DNA of 64,000 bases from DTU052 sp050951725 (GTDB taxonomy: Bacteria; Bacillota; Syntrophomonadia; Syntrophomonadales; DTU052). Position numbers and translations under genes: made by a program. Numbering within the stretch: position 1 is the stretch's first letter; every line of letters starts with the position of its first letter. The notes below the pieces were generated by a model. It worked only from the letters and a program-made list of their open reading frames with translations, made no database searches and was not told the DNA's origin. The stretch is from positions 109,023-173,022 of the forward strand of contig JBMNJO010000025.1 in the NCBI GenBank assembly GCA_050951725.1. Direction: 5' to 3'. Below, in pieces: positions 33,457 to 42,491 of this stretch.

Positions 33457-36018
33457 GTGGCTGATGTGTTGCACACCGTTTTGATGACCTCACTCTATGC
33501 CACGGTAGCAGGGCTGATCATTATACTACTGAAGGCGGTGTTGAAGAATCGGCTGAATCCTCAGTGGCATTACCTCATCTGGATGGTGCTCATTCTGAAG
33601 TTGATTATGCCTTTTGGCCCGGCCAGTGCATTAAGCCTCTTTAACTTCGTGCCGGACGTTATCCCAGCGGACAGCATGACGAATAATACATATCATGAGC
33701 AAGGGCCGGCAATAACCCCTCCAGTTACTGTCGGGTCATTAACTGAAGTACAGCCTATGCCGGTGTTCATCCCACCGAACCAGACAACACCCAATGCCCG
33801 GGATTTTCTGCCCTGGATCTGGATTGCGGGCATGGGCTTTATGGCCTTCTGGCTGGCTGTAACCTGCTATGCGCTTAACCGCAGGCTGTCCCGGGGCTGC
33901 CGGGAACCGGATGCCCGGTTGGCACATATTTTTGAATCCTGTAAGGCACAGATGGGAACCGGCGACCGCCTGACCCTGGTGGTGCAGGAAGCGGTGGAGA
34001 CCCCTTCCCTTTTTGGCATCCTGCATCCCCGGATCCTCTTAACTCCAGCCACGGAAAGACTCTCTGACGATGCTATCCGGTATATACTGCTGCATGAGAT
34101 GGCCCACTACCGGCGCAAGGATGTGCTGGTGAACTATTTGCTGATCCTGCTGCAGATCGTACACTGGTTTAACCCGGTAATCTGGTACTGTTTCAAGCGT
34201 ATCCGGGAAGACATGGAGATGGCGACTGACCATTACGTGCTGTCGGTGCTGGATAACGCTGAGCACCGGAGTTACGGTCAGGCTCTCCTGACAGTCCTGG
34301 AGGGCTTCCCGTCAGCCAACCTCGCGCCCCGGCTGCTGGGTATGGTTGATGACCATAATAACATGGCGAGGAGGCTGAAGATGATTAAGATGGCGGAAAT
34401 ATTTAAAGGCCAGAGGAAGGCTATAGCCTTACTGGGGGTATTATGCGTAGCGATGCTGGGAGGCCTGCTGTTGACCAGCAGCCTTGACAAGGATCCGGCA
34501 TCGGGGTCGATATCCTCCTACGATGCCGAAAAACTGCTGGAACACCGGACCCCGTATGTGGGAAACAACAGCAAGGTAGTGAATATTATCAGCCTGCTCC
34601 CCCTTTCCAGCTGGCGCCAGGAGGTCTCCCTGAAGACCGACGCTGCTCCTTACGGGGTAACCGTAAACTATGATTTCCGCCAGACCGAACTGATCAGGGA
34701 CCAGGTGCTGGGGACTCTTCGCAGTAATGCGGTAGTGATGTTCGCGTTGATTGAGAATGTAGAGTTGATCACGTTTACCTGCCAGTTTTCCGGTGGGGCA
34801 CCGGATCTAGTTGTGGTTACCAAGAGAGATGTTGAGAAGGAGTTCCCCCTCAAGCTGTGGGAGTACTCCAGGGATATCAGTACCTTCAAGGATTTCCTGA
34901 ACAAACTCGACTTCCGGCTGTATGTTTTCCCCCAGCGATACACGCCGACGATGTCCAGTACCCCGGGTATCCGAATTCTTGCGGAGCGTATGGGGGAGGG
35001 CCACACTGTCAGTTATTCGGCCCAGAACGGGGTTCTGTTCACCGAGGGTGATACCGGCTTCACCAAAGGTGTGCGCAGCCTGAGAGTGCCATATGGTACT
35101 ACCGTTTACTGGTCACCAATTGGCCAGGATGGTCAAGCGGCAACGGAACGCAACACAGCGGTGTACGTGGCTATATTGGATGAAAAGGGGAAGGAACTGA
35201 ACACCAAAGAGGTGTTAATCACCCATAAGGGAGCGGGGTTTTATGAGGTGGCCGATTCCCTGGGTCTCGTGTTCGGAATCAGATCCAATCCTTTTCACCT
35301 GACTGATAACCTCGATGAAGCGGTAGCCAACGCGATCAAGTCCCGGAGCAATTCCTACAAGGACGGAGAATTCGTCAGTGAAGGCCATATCATCCTCTCC
35401 GTCCAGGAGGGCACGGAAACTGTAAAGGTATACACCATCGCCAGCCTGGGAGTTTTTGGTTTCGAGAACGGGATCTTCACCAAGGTCAGCGGCAGCGGGG
35501 CTATTCCAACCGTAATGACCTTTTTCCGAGACCGGCAGGGGAGATATGCCCTGATCAAGTACCAGGAACCGCTTGATGGTTCGGGTTATGGGGAATCGGT
35601 GAAGCAGATGTTTCCCCTCCACCTGCACGCACGGGTTTTATCGGCACATGATGACTACGCAGAACTGAAAAAGCAGCAGGAGGTCCAGGCCCGGGAGTAT
35701 CTGAGGTCCATCGGCCGGTCAGCCGAGGTCAGTGCGGAGCATGTAAAGAAGGAACTGGCCAATATCAATGTGGAGGCCTCGAACAAACTGCTCGCAGAAT
35801 ACACGAAGTATGATGAGTTCCTGAACAACTGCCCCTACTGGCTGGGGACGCTGGAGCGGATTGAGAATGGGGAGCGATTTATATATGAGAAGGAACACAG
35901 TAAGACCAGTGATGGTTATGATCTGATCACCTTCCGTAAAACCAGGGCCAACGGTGAGGTGGTCGAAGAACGGCAGTACAAGATTGTAGGCACTGAACCC
36001 CAGCTGATCAAGGAATAA
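33457..36018 (+). CDS. BlaR1-like M56 membrane metalloprotease with large C-terminal extension
   Basis: An 853-residue transmembrane signalling protease. About residues 1-340 give the M56 domain with membrane segments and the zinc motif HEMAHYRRKD (about 211), followed by MEMATDHYVL with the downstream ligand. A last membrane segment lies near 325-345. The extracellular part lacks the penicillin-binding sensor fold (no SxxK/KTG pattern in the expected order); its beginning (about 370-460) resembles the DUF4825 domain found in other BlaR1 homologues. The rest (about 460-850) is unassigned. GTG start after GAGGAGG, coupled to the repressor gene. The sensed signal is unlikely to be a beta-lactam. 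Confidence 0.85.
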   Translation: MADVLHTVLMTSLYATVAGLIIILLKAVLKNRLNPQWHYLIWMVLILKLIMPFGPASALSLFNFVPDVIPADSMTNNTYHEQGPAITPPVTVGSLTEVQPMPVFIPPNQTTPNARDFLPWIWIAGMGFMAFWLAVTCYALNRRLSRGCREPDARLAHIFESCKAQMGTGDRLTLVVQEAVETPSLFGILHPRILLTPATERLSDDAIRYILLHEMAHYRRKDVLVNYLLILLQIVHWFNPVIWYCFKRIREDMEMATDHYVLSVLDNAEHRSYGQALLTVLEGFPSANLAPRLLGMVDDHNNMARRLKMIKMAEIFKGQRKAIALLGVLCVAMLGGLLLTSSLDKDPASGSISSYDAEKLLEHRTPYVGNNSKVVNIISLLPLSSWRQEVSLKTDAAPYGVTVNYDFRQTELIRDQVLGTLRSNAVVMFALIENVELITFTCQFSGGAPDLVVVTKRDVEKEFPLKLWEYSRDISTFKDFLNKLDFRLYVFPQRYTPTMSSTPGIRILAERMGEGHTVSYSAQNGVLFTEGDTGFTKGVRSLRVPYGTTVYWSPIGQDGQAATERNTAVYVAILDEKGKELNTKEVLITHKGAGFYEVADSLGLVFGIRSNPFHLTDNLDEAVANAIKSRSNSYKDGEFVSEGHIILSVQEGTETVKVYTIASLGVFGFENGIFTKVSGSGAIPTVMTFFRDRQGRYALIKYQEPLDGSGYGESVKQMFPLHLHARVLSAHDDYAELKKQQEVQAREYLRSIGRSAEVSAEHVKKELANINVEASNKLLAEYTKYDEFLNNCPYWLGTLERIENGERFIYEKEHSKTSDGYDLITFRKTRANGEVVEERQYKIVGTEPQLIKE

Positions 36019-36243
36019 GTATTAGTCTGAAGGTAGGACAAACAAGGGGAATGTAAAATCAAGAATAGCAAAGACTTTTCTATATCGAATCAGTTTCAGA
36101 AATAGCCAGGAAGCGCAGTGTGCCATCGGAAGCACTGTGTGCAGATACCCGCAAACCGTTGCTCAATAGTGTGCGGCCATGATGCCATCGCAAATATTAG
36201 GTCGCAGCCTCTGATTACAGGACGGCAAAACGAGTTGCTGCCA

Positions 36244-37035
36244 TTACTTTATCCTTGAATTGGCCACTTCCTCGGCGGCCTGCTTGCTTTCCTCCCAGAT
36301 CATATCCACGATCTCTTTCTTCAGCGAGATAAAATCCGGGGTCAGGAGGATACCGTGGTCCCGGGGACGCGTGAGCGGAACCTTGATCGTCTTCTTGATG
36401 GTCCCGGGCTGGCGGGTCATAACATGGATGGTATCCGCCAGGAAGATAGCCTCATCGATATCATGGGTTATGAATAATACAGTTTTCTGGTCTTCCTCCC
36501 AGACCCGCAGGAGCAGTTCCTGCATTACCACCCGGGTCTGGGCGTCCAGGGCCCCGAAGGGCTCATCCATCAGCAGGATATCCGGTCCATTGGCCAATGC
36601 CCGGGCAATCGCAACCCGCTGCTTCATGCCTCCTGATAATGCTTTGGGGTAGAGGTTTCTGAAGTTGGTCAGTCCGGTCACGTTCAGGTAGTGGTCAACG
36701 ACAGACTTGACCTCCTTCTCCGGCACTCTGCGCTGGCGGGGTCCGAAGGCCACGTTATTCTCCACCGTCAGCCAGGGAAACAGGGTATAGGCCTGAAAGA
36801 CCATACCTCGGTCGGCCCCCGGTCCGCTGATAGCCCGTTCATAGAGGGTCATCCTGCCGGCAGTTGGCTTCTCCAGGCCGGCGGCCATTCTTAGGAGCGT
36901 GGTTTTGCCGCACCCGCTGGGACCCACGATGACCGCGAATTCCTGTGACTCTACCTCCATATTAATATCCTGCAGGGCAAAAACCTGATTGCCCCCGGTG
37001 TTAAATACCTTGTTTACTCCTTCGATCAGCAGCAT
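36244..37035 (-). CDS. ABC transporter ATP-binding protein (nitrate/sulfonate/taurine type)
   Basis: A 263-residue ATPase powering a substrate importer. Walker A GPSGCGKTT (about 37), Q-loop MVFQAYTLFPW, signature LSGGMKQR (about 139), Walker B ILLMDEPFGALD and the H-loop FITHDIDEA are intact. The closest families are NrtD/SsuB/TauB. It is the last gene of a minus-strand operon: substrate-binding protein, permease, ATPase; the permease stop is adjacent to this start. Confidence 0.93.
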   Translation of the reverse strand: MLLIEGVNKVFNTGGNQVFALQDINMEVESQEFAVIVGPSGCGKTTLLRMAAGLEKPTAGRMTLYERAISGPGADRGMVFQAYTLFPWLTVENNVAFGPRQRRVPEKEVKSVVDHYLNVTGLTNFRNLYPKALSGGMKQRVAIARALANGPDILLMDEPFGALDAQTRVVMQELLLRVWEEDQKTVLFITHDIDEAIFLADTIHVMTRQPGTIKKTIKVPLTRPRDHGILLTPDFISLKKEIVDMIWEESKQAAEEVANSRIK

Positions 37036-37830
37036 TTAGTGTCCCAACCTTTCGTACCAGGGGAACAGTATCCTGGATAGTGTCTTGAACAGATAATCAG
37101 TCGCAACCCCTAGTAAACCAATCACCAGCAAACCTACAAAGATCCGGTCGGTCTGCAGGAAACGCTGTGACCTTAGAATCATAAAACCCAGTCCGGAATT
37201 GGCGGCCACCAGTTCCGCCACCACCAGGTAGGTCCAGGCCCAGCCCATGCAGATCCGCAGGCTGTCCATTATACCAGGGAGGGAAGCGGGCAAAATTACC
37301 CGGGTGTAGACCGCCCCGCCTCTGGCTCCCAGGGTATAGGCCGCATGCAGGAGTTCGCCGGGCACCGCGGAAACCGTGTCCTGGACCATCAGGACCAGCT
37401 GAAAAAAGGTCCCCACAAAGATGACTGCTACCTTCTCAAAATCCCCAATCCCAAAGTAAAGGATCATCAGGGGAATCAAAGCGGTTACCGGGAGGTAACG
37501 TACAAAATCGATAAACGGCTCAAAGAAAGCCTCCGCTCTTTTGCTGGTAGCCATCACAATCCCCAAAGGGATAGCCAGGGCGGCTGCGACCAGGAATCCG
37601 ACCAATACCCGGTAGAGGCTGGCCAGGGTATACGGGACCAAAACCCCTTCCTCCAGCAGTGAGACAAAGGCCTTCGCCACATCCCAGGGGGAAGGCAGGT
37701 AAATGGGGTTGACCCGACCGCTGAAGGATAAGAGGCACCAGCCGCCAAGGATCAATACTACCGACAATATCATGTAGCTGCGCGGTTCAAGGCGGAATAT
37801 ATTAAATGATGATTTGTTGTTTGCTTCCAT
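37036..37830 (-). CDS. ABC transporter permease (SsuC/TauC/NrtB type)
   Basis: A ~264-residue inner-membrane permease with about six membrane segments. The EAA-type coupling loop is present as HAAYTLGARGGAVYTRVILPASLPGIMDS split around the conserved Gly (about 165-195). ATG 37830 is preferred, since GGAG lies five bases before it; an upstream ATG at 37875 lacks a ribosome site and would place a stem-loop inside the coding region. It partners the ATPase directly downstream. Confidence 0.9.
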   Translation of the reverse strand: MEANNKSSFNIFRLEPRSYMILSVVLILGGWCLLSFSGRVNPIYLPSPWDVAKAFVSLLEEGVLVPYTLASLYRVLVGFLVAAALAIPLGIVMATSKRAEAFFEPFIDFVRYLPVTALIPLMILYFGIGDFEKVAVIFVGTFFQLVLMVQDTVSAVPGELLHAAYTLGARGGAVYTRVILPASLPGIMDSLRICMGWAWTYLVVAELVAANSGLGFMILRSQRFLQTDRIFVGLLVIGLLGVATDYLFKTLSRILFPWYERLGH

Positions 37831-37841
37831 AGCTGCTCCCG

Positions 37842-37870
37842 AAAAAAGGCCTTCTGCAAGAAAGCCTTTC
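37842..37870 (-). terminator. Stem-loop between the substrate-binding-protein and permease genes
   Basis: On the minus strand, AAAGGC and GCCTTT pair around a 13-base loop, followed by a T-run (TTTTTT). It follows the substrate-binding protein gene by about 140 bp and is a likely partial terminator that keeps expression of the binding protein above the membrane components. Confidence 0.5.
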
Positions 37871-38011
37871 TCCATTTTAATAATTGTTCTGTTGCCGGGG
37901 CTTCGACCTGTACCGTTACCGGATCAGGCCGCAGCCTCTATCGCGATCATAGATCAGCCCCGGGCCAGTCTGATAGCCTGACGCCAGTCAAGCCATACTC
38001 ATCGTATAAGA

Positions 38012-39028
38012 CTACTGGGCGGCCTCCTGCACAAACCGGGGCACCACAACCTCCGCCGGTTCTACCTTCTCCTGGAGGACTCCCTTTTCAGTCCAGAACT
38101 GGGAGGCCAGTTCGGTGATATAGTAGATAGAATCAGTGGCCCTGGTTTCGTCAAAGAAGCTCTTGTTTTCTTCGGTCCCCATGAACTGTACTCCCTGGGC
38201 CATGTCAGCAATATCCTGTTCGGATAAGGACAGGGCTGCAGCCATAATCCGGTTGCCTTCCTCCGGGTTGTCCTTATAATAATCAACGGCTTCGTTCCAG
38301 GCTTTAACCAGGCCTAACACGGCTTCAGGGTATTGATCAATGAAGTCCTGGCGGACCGAGATAACGTCCACAATATAACCGGGGAAATCACGGCTGGAAA
38401 TCAAAACATGGCCGCCTTCGCGCTGGTTGGCTTGAGTCAGCCAGGGCTCCCAGGCCACCGCCGCATCCAGTTTACCGGCCACAAAGGCTGCTCCGGCGTC
38501 TCCGGCAGTCATCTCCTGGATATCGATCTTGTTTTCATCGACTCCATACTGGTTGAGCACGGCCAGGAAGAAGAAATAGCTGGTTGAGGCCTTGTCCAGA
38601 CCCACGGTTTTACCTTCCAGATCCTTAACAGTTTTTATGTCCCCCGAGGCAATTATTCCGTCGCCCCCATAGGACTGGTCCATGGCGCAGACAAATTTGG
38701 CATCCACCCCGTTGGCGTAATGGATGACATCACGATCCACCACATTTCCCAGGGCCTGAATCCGGTTGGCAGCCAGGGCCGCCGCATACTGGGATTCGTC
38801 CTCGATAATAACCATCTGCGGCTCAATGTTGTACTTGGCAAAGAAGCCCTTTTCCTGGGCTATGTACAGAGGGCCATAGCCAACCCAGGTGCAGTGGCCG
38901 ATCTTGAACTTGACCGGTTCATTCTCATTCTGTGCCGCCTGCTGGGTGCCGCACCCGCCCATCAACAATGCCAGGATGGAAACCAGCAGGACCGTAAATG
39001 TTAACCTTCTGTTTTTCAACAACCTCAC
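38012..39028 (-). CDS. ABC transporter substrate-binding lipoprotein (nitrate/sulfonate/thiamine-precursor type)
   Basis: A 338-residue lipoprotein: signal peptide with lipobox MGGC (Cys26), then a NMT1/SsuA-like periplasmic-binding fold (KIGHCTWVGYGPLYIAQEKGFF at the N-terminal lobe, split here for brevity; EGKTVGLDKASTS and GKLDAAVAWEP in the hinge regions). Binds a small solute for the permease/ATPase downstream. No riboswitch (such as TPP) was seen in front, and no sulfonatase or nitrate genes are adjacent, so the solute remains undefined. Confidence 0.88.
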   Translation of the reverse strand: MRLLKNRRLTFTVLLVSILALLMGGCGTQQAAQNENEPVKFKIGHCTWVGYGPLYIAQEKGFFAKYNIEPQMVIIEDESQYAAALAANRIQALGNVVDRDVIHYANGVDAKFVCAMDQSYGGDGIIASGDIKTVKDLEGKTVGLDKASTSYFFFLAVLNQYGVDENKIDIQEMTAGDAGAAFVAGKLDAAVAWEPWLTQANQREGGHVLISSRDFPGYIVDVISVRQDFIDQYPEAVLGLVKAWNEAVDYYKDNPEEGNRIMAAALSLSEQDIADMAQGVQFMGTEENKSFFDETRATDSIYYITELASQFWTEKGVLQEKVEPAEVVVPRFVQEAAQ

Positions 39029-39191
39029 AATAATGCCTCCCGTTCCAAAGTTGGATTTTAGCCTGATAAAGGATTGTCCCTTTATTATGATAAAGCATTT
39101 TGTAAATAAGAAAACCCCTTTTTAAGGATTTTTGTTGAAAAACATTTCTGGCAGGAAAGCAGGGATTTGTGTTGTCAACAAGAATAAACGC

Positions 39192-39213
39192 AACCCGGGT
39201 TCATACCCGGGTT
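39192..39213. terminator. Terminator of the lamin-tail-like protein gene
   Basis: Perfect 9-bp arms AACCCGGGT and ACCCGGGTT with a TCAT loop, downstream of the minus-strand gene at 39255. A moderately T-rich segment follows on that strand. Confidence 0.6.
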
Positions 39214-39254
39214 TGGTGTTACGGTAAAGATTCAGTTGGAAAAGAGGCCCGCCA

Positions 39255-39680
39255 TCAGCCGCTGATCTCGCGCTGGGCCACCAGTTCATAGATTTCCTTT
39301 TGACCATCTTTCTTGAAACTGTAGAGGTTGATCTTGTCTTTGGGCGTGTTCCATATGAAGTGATCAAGGCCCAGGAAGAAGTGATACTGCCCCGGGTGTC
39401 CCTCCATAGCCGGCAAAAAGGTGTCCCTGCCGCTGCCGGTCATGATAAAGATCAGCTGACCGGGCTTGAAGTTCATCCGGTAAGCATGAATCTCCGCCGG
39501 GAAGTAAAAGTGATTATAGTGCCTGCCGTCCGGCTTCCAGGTACACAGTATCCAGCCTTCCATGTTTTCGGTGGTAGTTCCCTCATTTGCTATGCAGATC
39601 CATTCGTCGGTAAGCCTGAAATTCTCATCCTTATCCTGTGGCGAATTGGAGACAGCCTTTATTACAATTTTGCGGGCCAT
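39255..39680 (-). CDS. Lamin-tail-domain-like protein
   Basis: A 141-residue protein with no signal peptide. The segment ENFRLTDEWICIANEGTT, then MEGWIL, and the later INLYSFKKDGQKE follow the lamin-tail-domain pattern: (D/N)EWVxIxN, a GW strand, and VxLYdxxG. Insertions rich in aromatic and His residues lie between (about 50-110). In bacteria the domain is found in secreted or DNA-associated proteins; here its role is unknown. It is monocistronic, with the start about 145 bp from the divergent GH18 gene. Confidence 0.6.
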   Translation of the reverse strand: MARKIVIKAVSNSPQDKDENFRLTDEWICIANEGTTTENMEGWILCTWKPDGRHYNHFYFPAEIHAYRMNFKPGQLIFIMTGSGRDTFLPAMEGHPGQYHFFLGLDHFIWNTPKDKINLYSFKKDGQKEIYELVAQREISG

Positions 39681-39824
39681 ACCTACACCCCCGTTTTAAT
39701 TTGGGAAACTAATTACCCAATTCTAAATTTGACATCGCCTTCCCTTAATCCTGCATCCGGGTTTGGAATTAATTGCTTCAAGGGTTGCCGGCAATTGTGT
39801 CGAACTGCATATGGCGGGAGGGTG

Positions 39825-41198
39825 ATGCTTTTGAAAAAATTTTTAATCGGAATACTTATGGTGTTTGTGATCCTGGGAGTCGCACCTCACCAATCAGCCG
39901 CCGGGGAGGCAGTGCAGATCAAGATCAATGGCGAGCTGCGCAGCTTTTCACCGGGAGGTAAGATCGTATCTGGCAGAACCATGCTGCCGGTCCGTTACAT
40001 AGTGGAAGACCCTGCGGTCAAAGGTGAGGCCCTTTGGGATCCTTACGGGCGCAAGGTTACCATTAACTGTGGCGGCAATGAATTTATCTTTGTGATCGGC
40101 AGCTATATGGCTTTGGTCAACGGCAGTCAGGTAAATCTTGATGTGGCTCCCTTCATCTACGAGGGGCGGACCTACCTGCCGGTTAGATTCTTTGCCGAGC
40201 GGATGGGTGCCACTGTAGGGTGGAAGGCCAGACAGAACATGGTCTTGATCAACTTTGGTCCTGCCCCCAGGGTAATGGGGTATTTCTACTATGGGACCCC
40301 GGAGGAACTGGACCACCAGTCCCTGACCGACGTTATTTTCCGCTGGCTGGAGACCGATGGCCAGGGGAACCTCTTTTACGAATACTGGACCGATAACAAC
40401 GGTGCTGCCAGGCGCCAGGCTGCTCTCGACCGGGCCCGCCAGAACGGTCTTAAAACCCATGCCAGTGTTATGCTGATGGGATGGGACGCGGCTGGACGGG
40501 AGAAGCTCCATTCACTGCTGAGCAGTCCCCAGAACCGGCAGCGCTTGATTGACAACCTTACCACCCATGCAGCCCAGTTTGGCTACGATGGAATCAACAT
40601 CGACCTGGAGGCGATACCAGCTCAGGATCGGGACAACTTTTCGCTGTTTATGAGTGATTTGGGCCGGGCACTGCATGCCAAAAACCTTACGCTTTCAGCG
40701 GCGGCACCTGCCAAGGTGGAGGGAAGCTCATGGCATGCGGGGTTCGACTATGCGGCGGTGGGACAGGCGGTTGATTATATGATTATCATGGCCTATGACT
40801 ATACCACCAGCACACCAGGGGCTTCTGCTCCCATCGACTGGGTTGAGGATGCCACCAGTTATGCCCTGAACCGGGTTCCCCGTGACAAGGTGATCCTGGC
40901 ACTGGGTACCTATGGGCGGGATTGGAACCTTACCCGGGGGACCAAGAGCACCTTTTATCAAACCAGCCTGGATGATCTGCTGAACAGTTCTTATCAGCGG
41001 GCGATGAATTTTGACCAGAAGAGCTTTACACCCTACATCGATTATATCGAGAATGGTCACCAGCACCGGGTCTGGTATGAGAACGCGGTCAGCCTGGGTG
41101 AGAAGTATGCGGTTGCAGTAGAAAACAACCTGCCGGGAGTATCCTTCTGGAGACTGACCGGAGCCTTTACCGACTTCTATCGGGTGCTGGGCGAGTAA
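39825..41198 (+). CDS. Secreted GH18-family glycosidase with copper-amine-oxidase-like N-terminal domain
   Basis: A 457-residue exported enzyme. Signal peptide (about 1-27), a copper-amine-oxidase-N-like stalk (about 30-140, with GRTMLPVRYIVED and GRTYLPVRFFAERMGA) and a glycoside hydrolase 18 domain (about 148-455). The catalytic DxxDxDxE pattern is intact in YDGINIDLEAI, with downstream MAYDYTT and FWRLTGAF typical of the family. Relatives include spore-cortex lytic YaaH/SleL-like enzymes and cell-wall glycosidases. Two start choices exist: ATG 39825 and TTG 39831; GGGAGGG suits the TTG spacing better. The target glycan (peptidoglycan or chitin-like) is not resolved. Confidence 0.9.
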   Translation: MLLKKFLIGILMVFVILGVAPHQSAAGEAVQIKINGELRSFSPGGKIVSGRTMLPVRYIVEDPAVKGEALWDPYGRKVTINCGGNEFIFVIGSYMALVNGSQVNLDVAPFIYEGRTYLPVRFFAERMGATVGWKARQNMVLINFGPAPRVMGYFYYGTPEELDHQSLTDVIFRWLETDGQGNLFYEYWTDNNGAARRQAALDRARQNGLKTHASVMLMGWDAAGREKLHSLLSSPQNRQRLIDNLTTHAAQFGYDGINIDLEAIPAQDRDNFSLFMSDLGRALHAKNLTLSAAAPAKVEGSSWHAGFDYAAVGQAVDYMIIMAYDYTTSTPGASAPIDWVEDATSYALNRVPRDKVILALGTYGRDWNLTRGTKSTFYQTSLDDLLNSSYQRAMNFDQKSFTPYIDYIENGHQHRVWYENAVSLGEKYAVAVENNLPGVSFWRLTGAFTDFYRVLGE

Positions 41199-41273
41199 CG
41201 GATTGCTGCAGAAGAAGTATTAAAGGTTTCTGGAACCTTTACGCAAAAAGATATAGAATTAGTTTAACTGTTG

Positions 41274-41298
41274 AGACAGGCTTTATTTAGGCCTGTCT
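41274..41298 (+). terminator. Terminator after the GH18 gene
   Basis: Arms AGACAGGC and GCCTGTCT with a 9-base AT-rich loop, followed by TGCTGTTT, 75 bp after the stop codon. Confidence 0.65.
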
Positions 41299-41340
41299 TG
41301 CTGTTTCAGTCTGACTAGAGAGGGCTGGGGAGGGAGAAGA

Positions 41341-42030
41341 TTGACCAAGGAGCAACCTAATTTATTCGGGAGTACGGGACCACAATTTGAGGAGATGGTG
41401 AGGGAGTCCCCGGCAAAATACATTCCCTTTCTGACGGGAATAAATGAGAATGAAGGATACAACGACGTTACGCAAATGAGTGAGCTGGAGGAAATAGCCC
41501 GCAGCTGTCGTCTCTGTCCCTTGCGGGATAGCTGTAAACAGGTGGTGTTCGGCAGCGGTCCTCCGGATGCAGATATTATGCTGGTGGGGGAAGGTCCCGG
41601 CCAGAGTGAGGATGAGATGGGGATACCATTTGTGGGCCGGGCTGGTCAGCTTTTGGACCGTATCCTGGAAGCCGCGGGCATAACCCGGTCCAAGGTTTAC
41701 ATAACTAATGTGGTTAAGTGCCGCCCTCCGGGCAACAGGCTGCCTAACCCCAATGAAATTGCGATTTGCCGGGGGTACCTGGAGGCCCAGATCCGGTTGA
41801 CCCAACCGAAACTGATTATCTGTCTGGGGGCCCTGGCCACTCAGACCGTGGTGGATAACAAGGCCAAGATAACGATCGTGAGGGGGAGATGGTTTACCCG
41901 CCAGGGAATAATGATCATGCCGACCTATCACCCGGCGGCCCTGTTGAGAAATGAAAGCCTGAAGAGACCGGTGTGGGAGGATTTTAAACTGATCCGCCAG
42001 GAGGTAAAACAAAAGGGATTGAAAGCATGA
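41341..42030 (+). CDS. Uracil-DNA glycosylase, family 4 (iron-sulfur)
   Basis: Removes uracil from DNA. A 229-residue protein with cluster-ligand motif CRLCPLRDSC (about 55-64) and later Cys in VVKCRPPGN and IAICRGYL; the catalytic loop is GEGPGQSEDEMGIPF and the DNA-leucine-loop motif is TYHPAALLRN. TTG start behind a GGGGAGGGAGAAG site. It overlaps tsaE by 4 bp, so it heads the t6A operon here. Confidence 0.92.
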   Translation: MTKEQPNLFGSTGPQFEEMVRESPAKYIPFLTGINENEGYNDVTQMSELEEIARSCRLCPLRDSCKQVVFGSGPPDADIMLVGEGPGQSEDEMGIPFVGRAGQLLDRILEAAGITRSKVYITNVVKCRPPGNRLPNPNEIAICRGYLEAQIRLTQPKLIICLGALATQTVVDNKAKITIVRGRWFTRQGIMIMPTYHPAALLRNESLKRPVWEDFKLIRQEVKQKGLKA

Positions 42031-42491
42031 AGACTCTGAAGGTAGTTGTGGAAACAAGTGACAGGATGATAGCCCTGGGGAAGACCCTGTCCGGGAAACT
42101 CAAGCCCGGGGACCGGCTGCTGCTCCGGGGAGATCTGGGTGCCGGGAAGACCACCCTGGTTAAGGGGATAGCCCGGGGACTTGGTTTTGAGGGAATGGTA
42201 ACCAGTCCCACCTTCACCATTATGCAGATCTATCTGGGACGGCTGCCGATATATCACCTGGATTTCTACCGGCTCGGGGGTGAGGACCAGGACGGCGACG
42301 AATGGGAGGAATCCTATTACGGCGACGGGGTCACCCTGATTGAATGGCCTTCTCCGGAGGCCCTGGAACCCGGGGACATAATAATTGAGATTGAGATTAC
42401 GGATGATGATTATGATTCGCCGCGCCTGGTACAGATAACTGTTCCTGCTGATCGCGGACAGATCCTGGAGGTCTTGAGCAACCTATGCTGA
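42027..42491 (+). CDS. tsaE: tRNA threonylcarbamoyladenosine biosynthesis ATPase TsaE
   Basis: ATPase of the TsaBDE complex that installs t6A37 on ANN-decoding tRNAs. 154 residues; Walker A GDLGAGKTTLVKGIA (about 32-46), the TSPTFTIMQIY segment and HLDFYRL are diagnostic; EWP (about 107) is the conserved Trp motif. The gene overlaps the glycosylase and tsaB by a few bases on either side. Confidence 0.95.
   Translation: MKTLKVVVETSDRMIALGKTLSGKLKPGDRLLLRGDLGAGKTTLVKGIARGLGFEGMVTSPTFTIMQIYLGRLPIYHLDFYRLGGEDQDGDEWEESYYGDGVTLIEWPSPEALEPGDIIIEIEITDDDYDSPRLVQITVPADRGQILEVLSNLC

Noticed and set aside
38012..39028. Thiamine-precursor (ThiY-type) importer
   Set aside because: No TPP riboswitch or thiamine gene nearby; the binding protein only shares the broad NMT1/SsuA fold.
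41362..42057. 231-codon open frame opposite the uracil-DNA glycosylase
   Set aside because: Shadow of a GC-rich real gene; composition is random-like.
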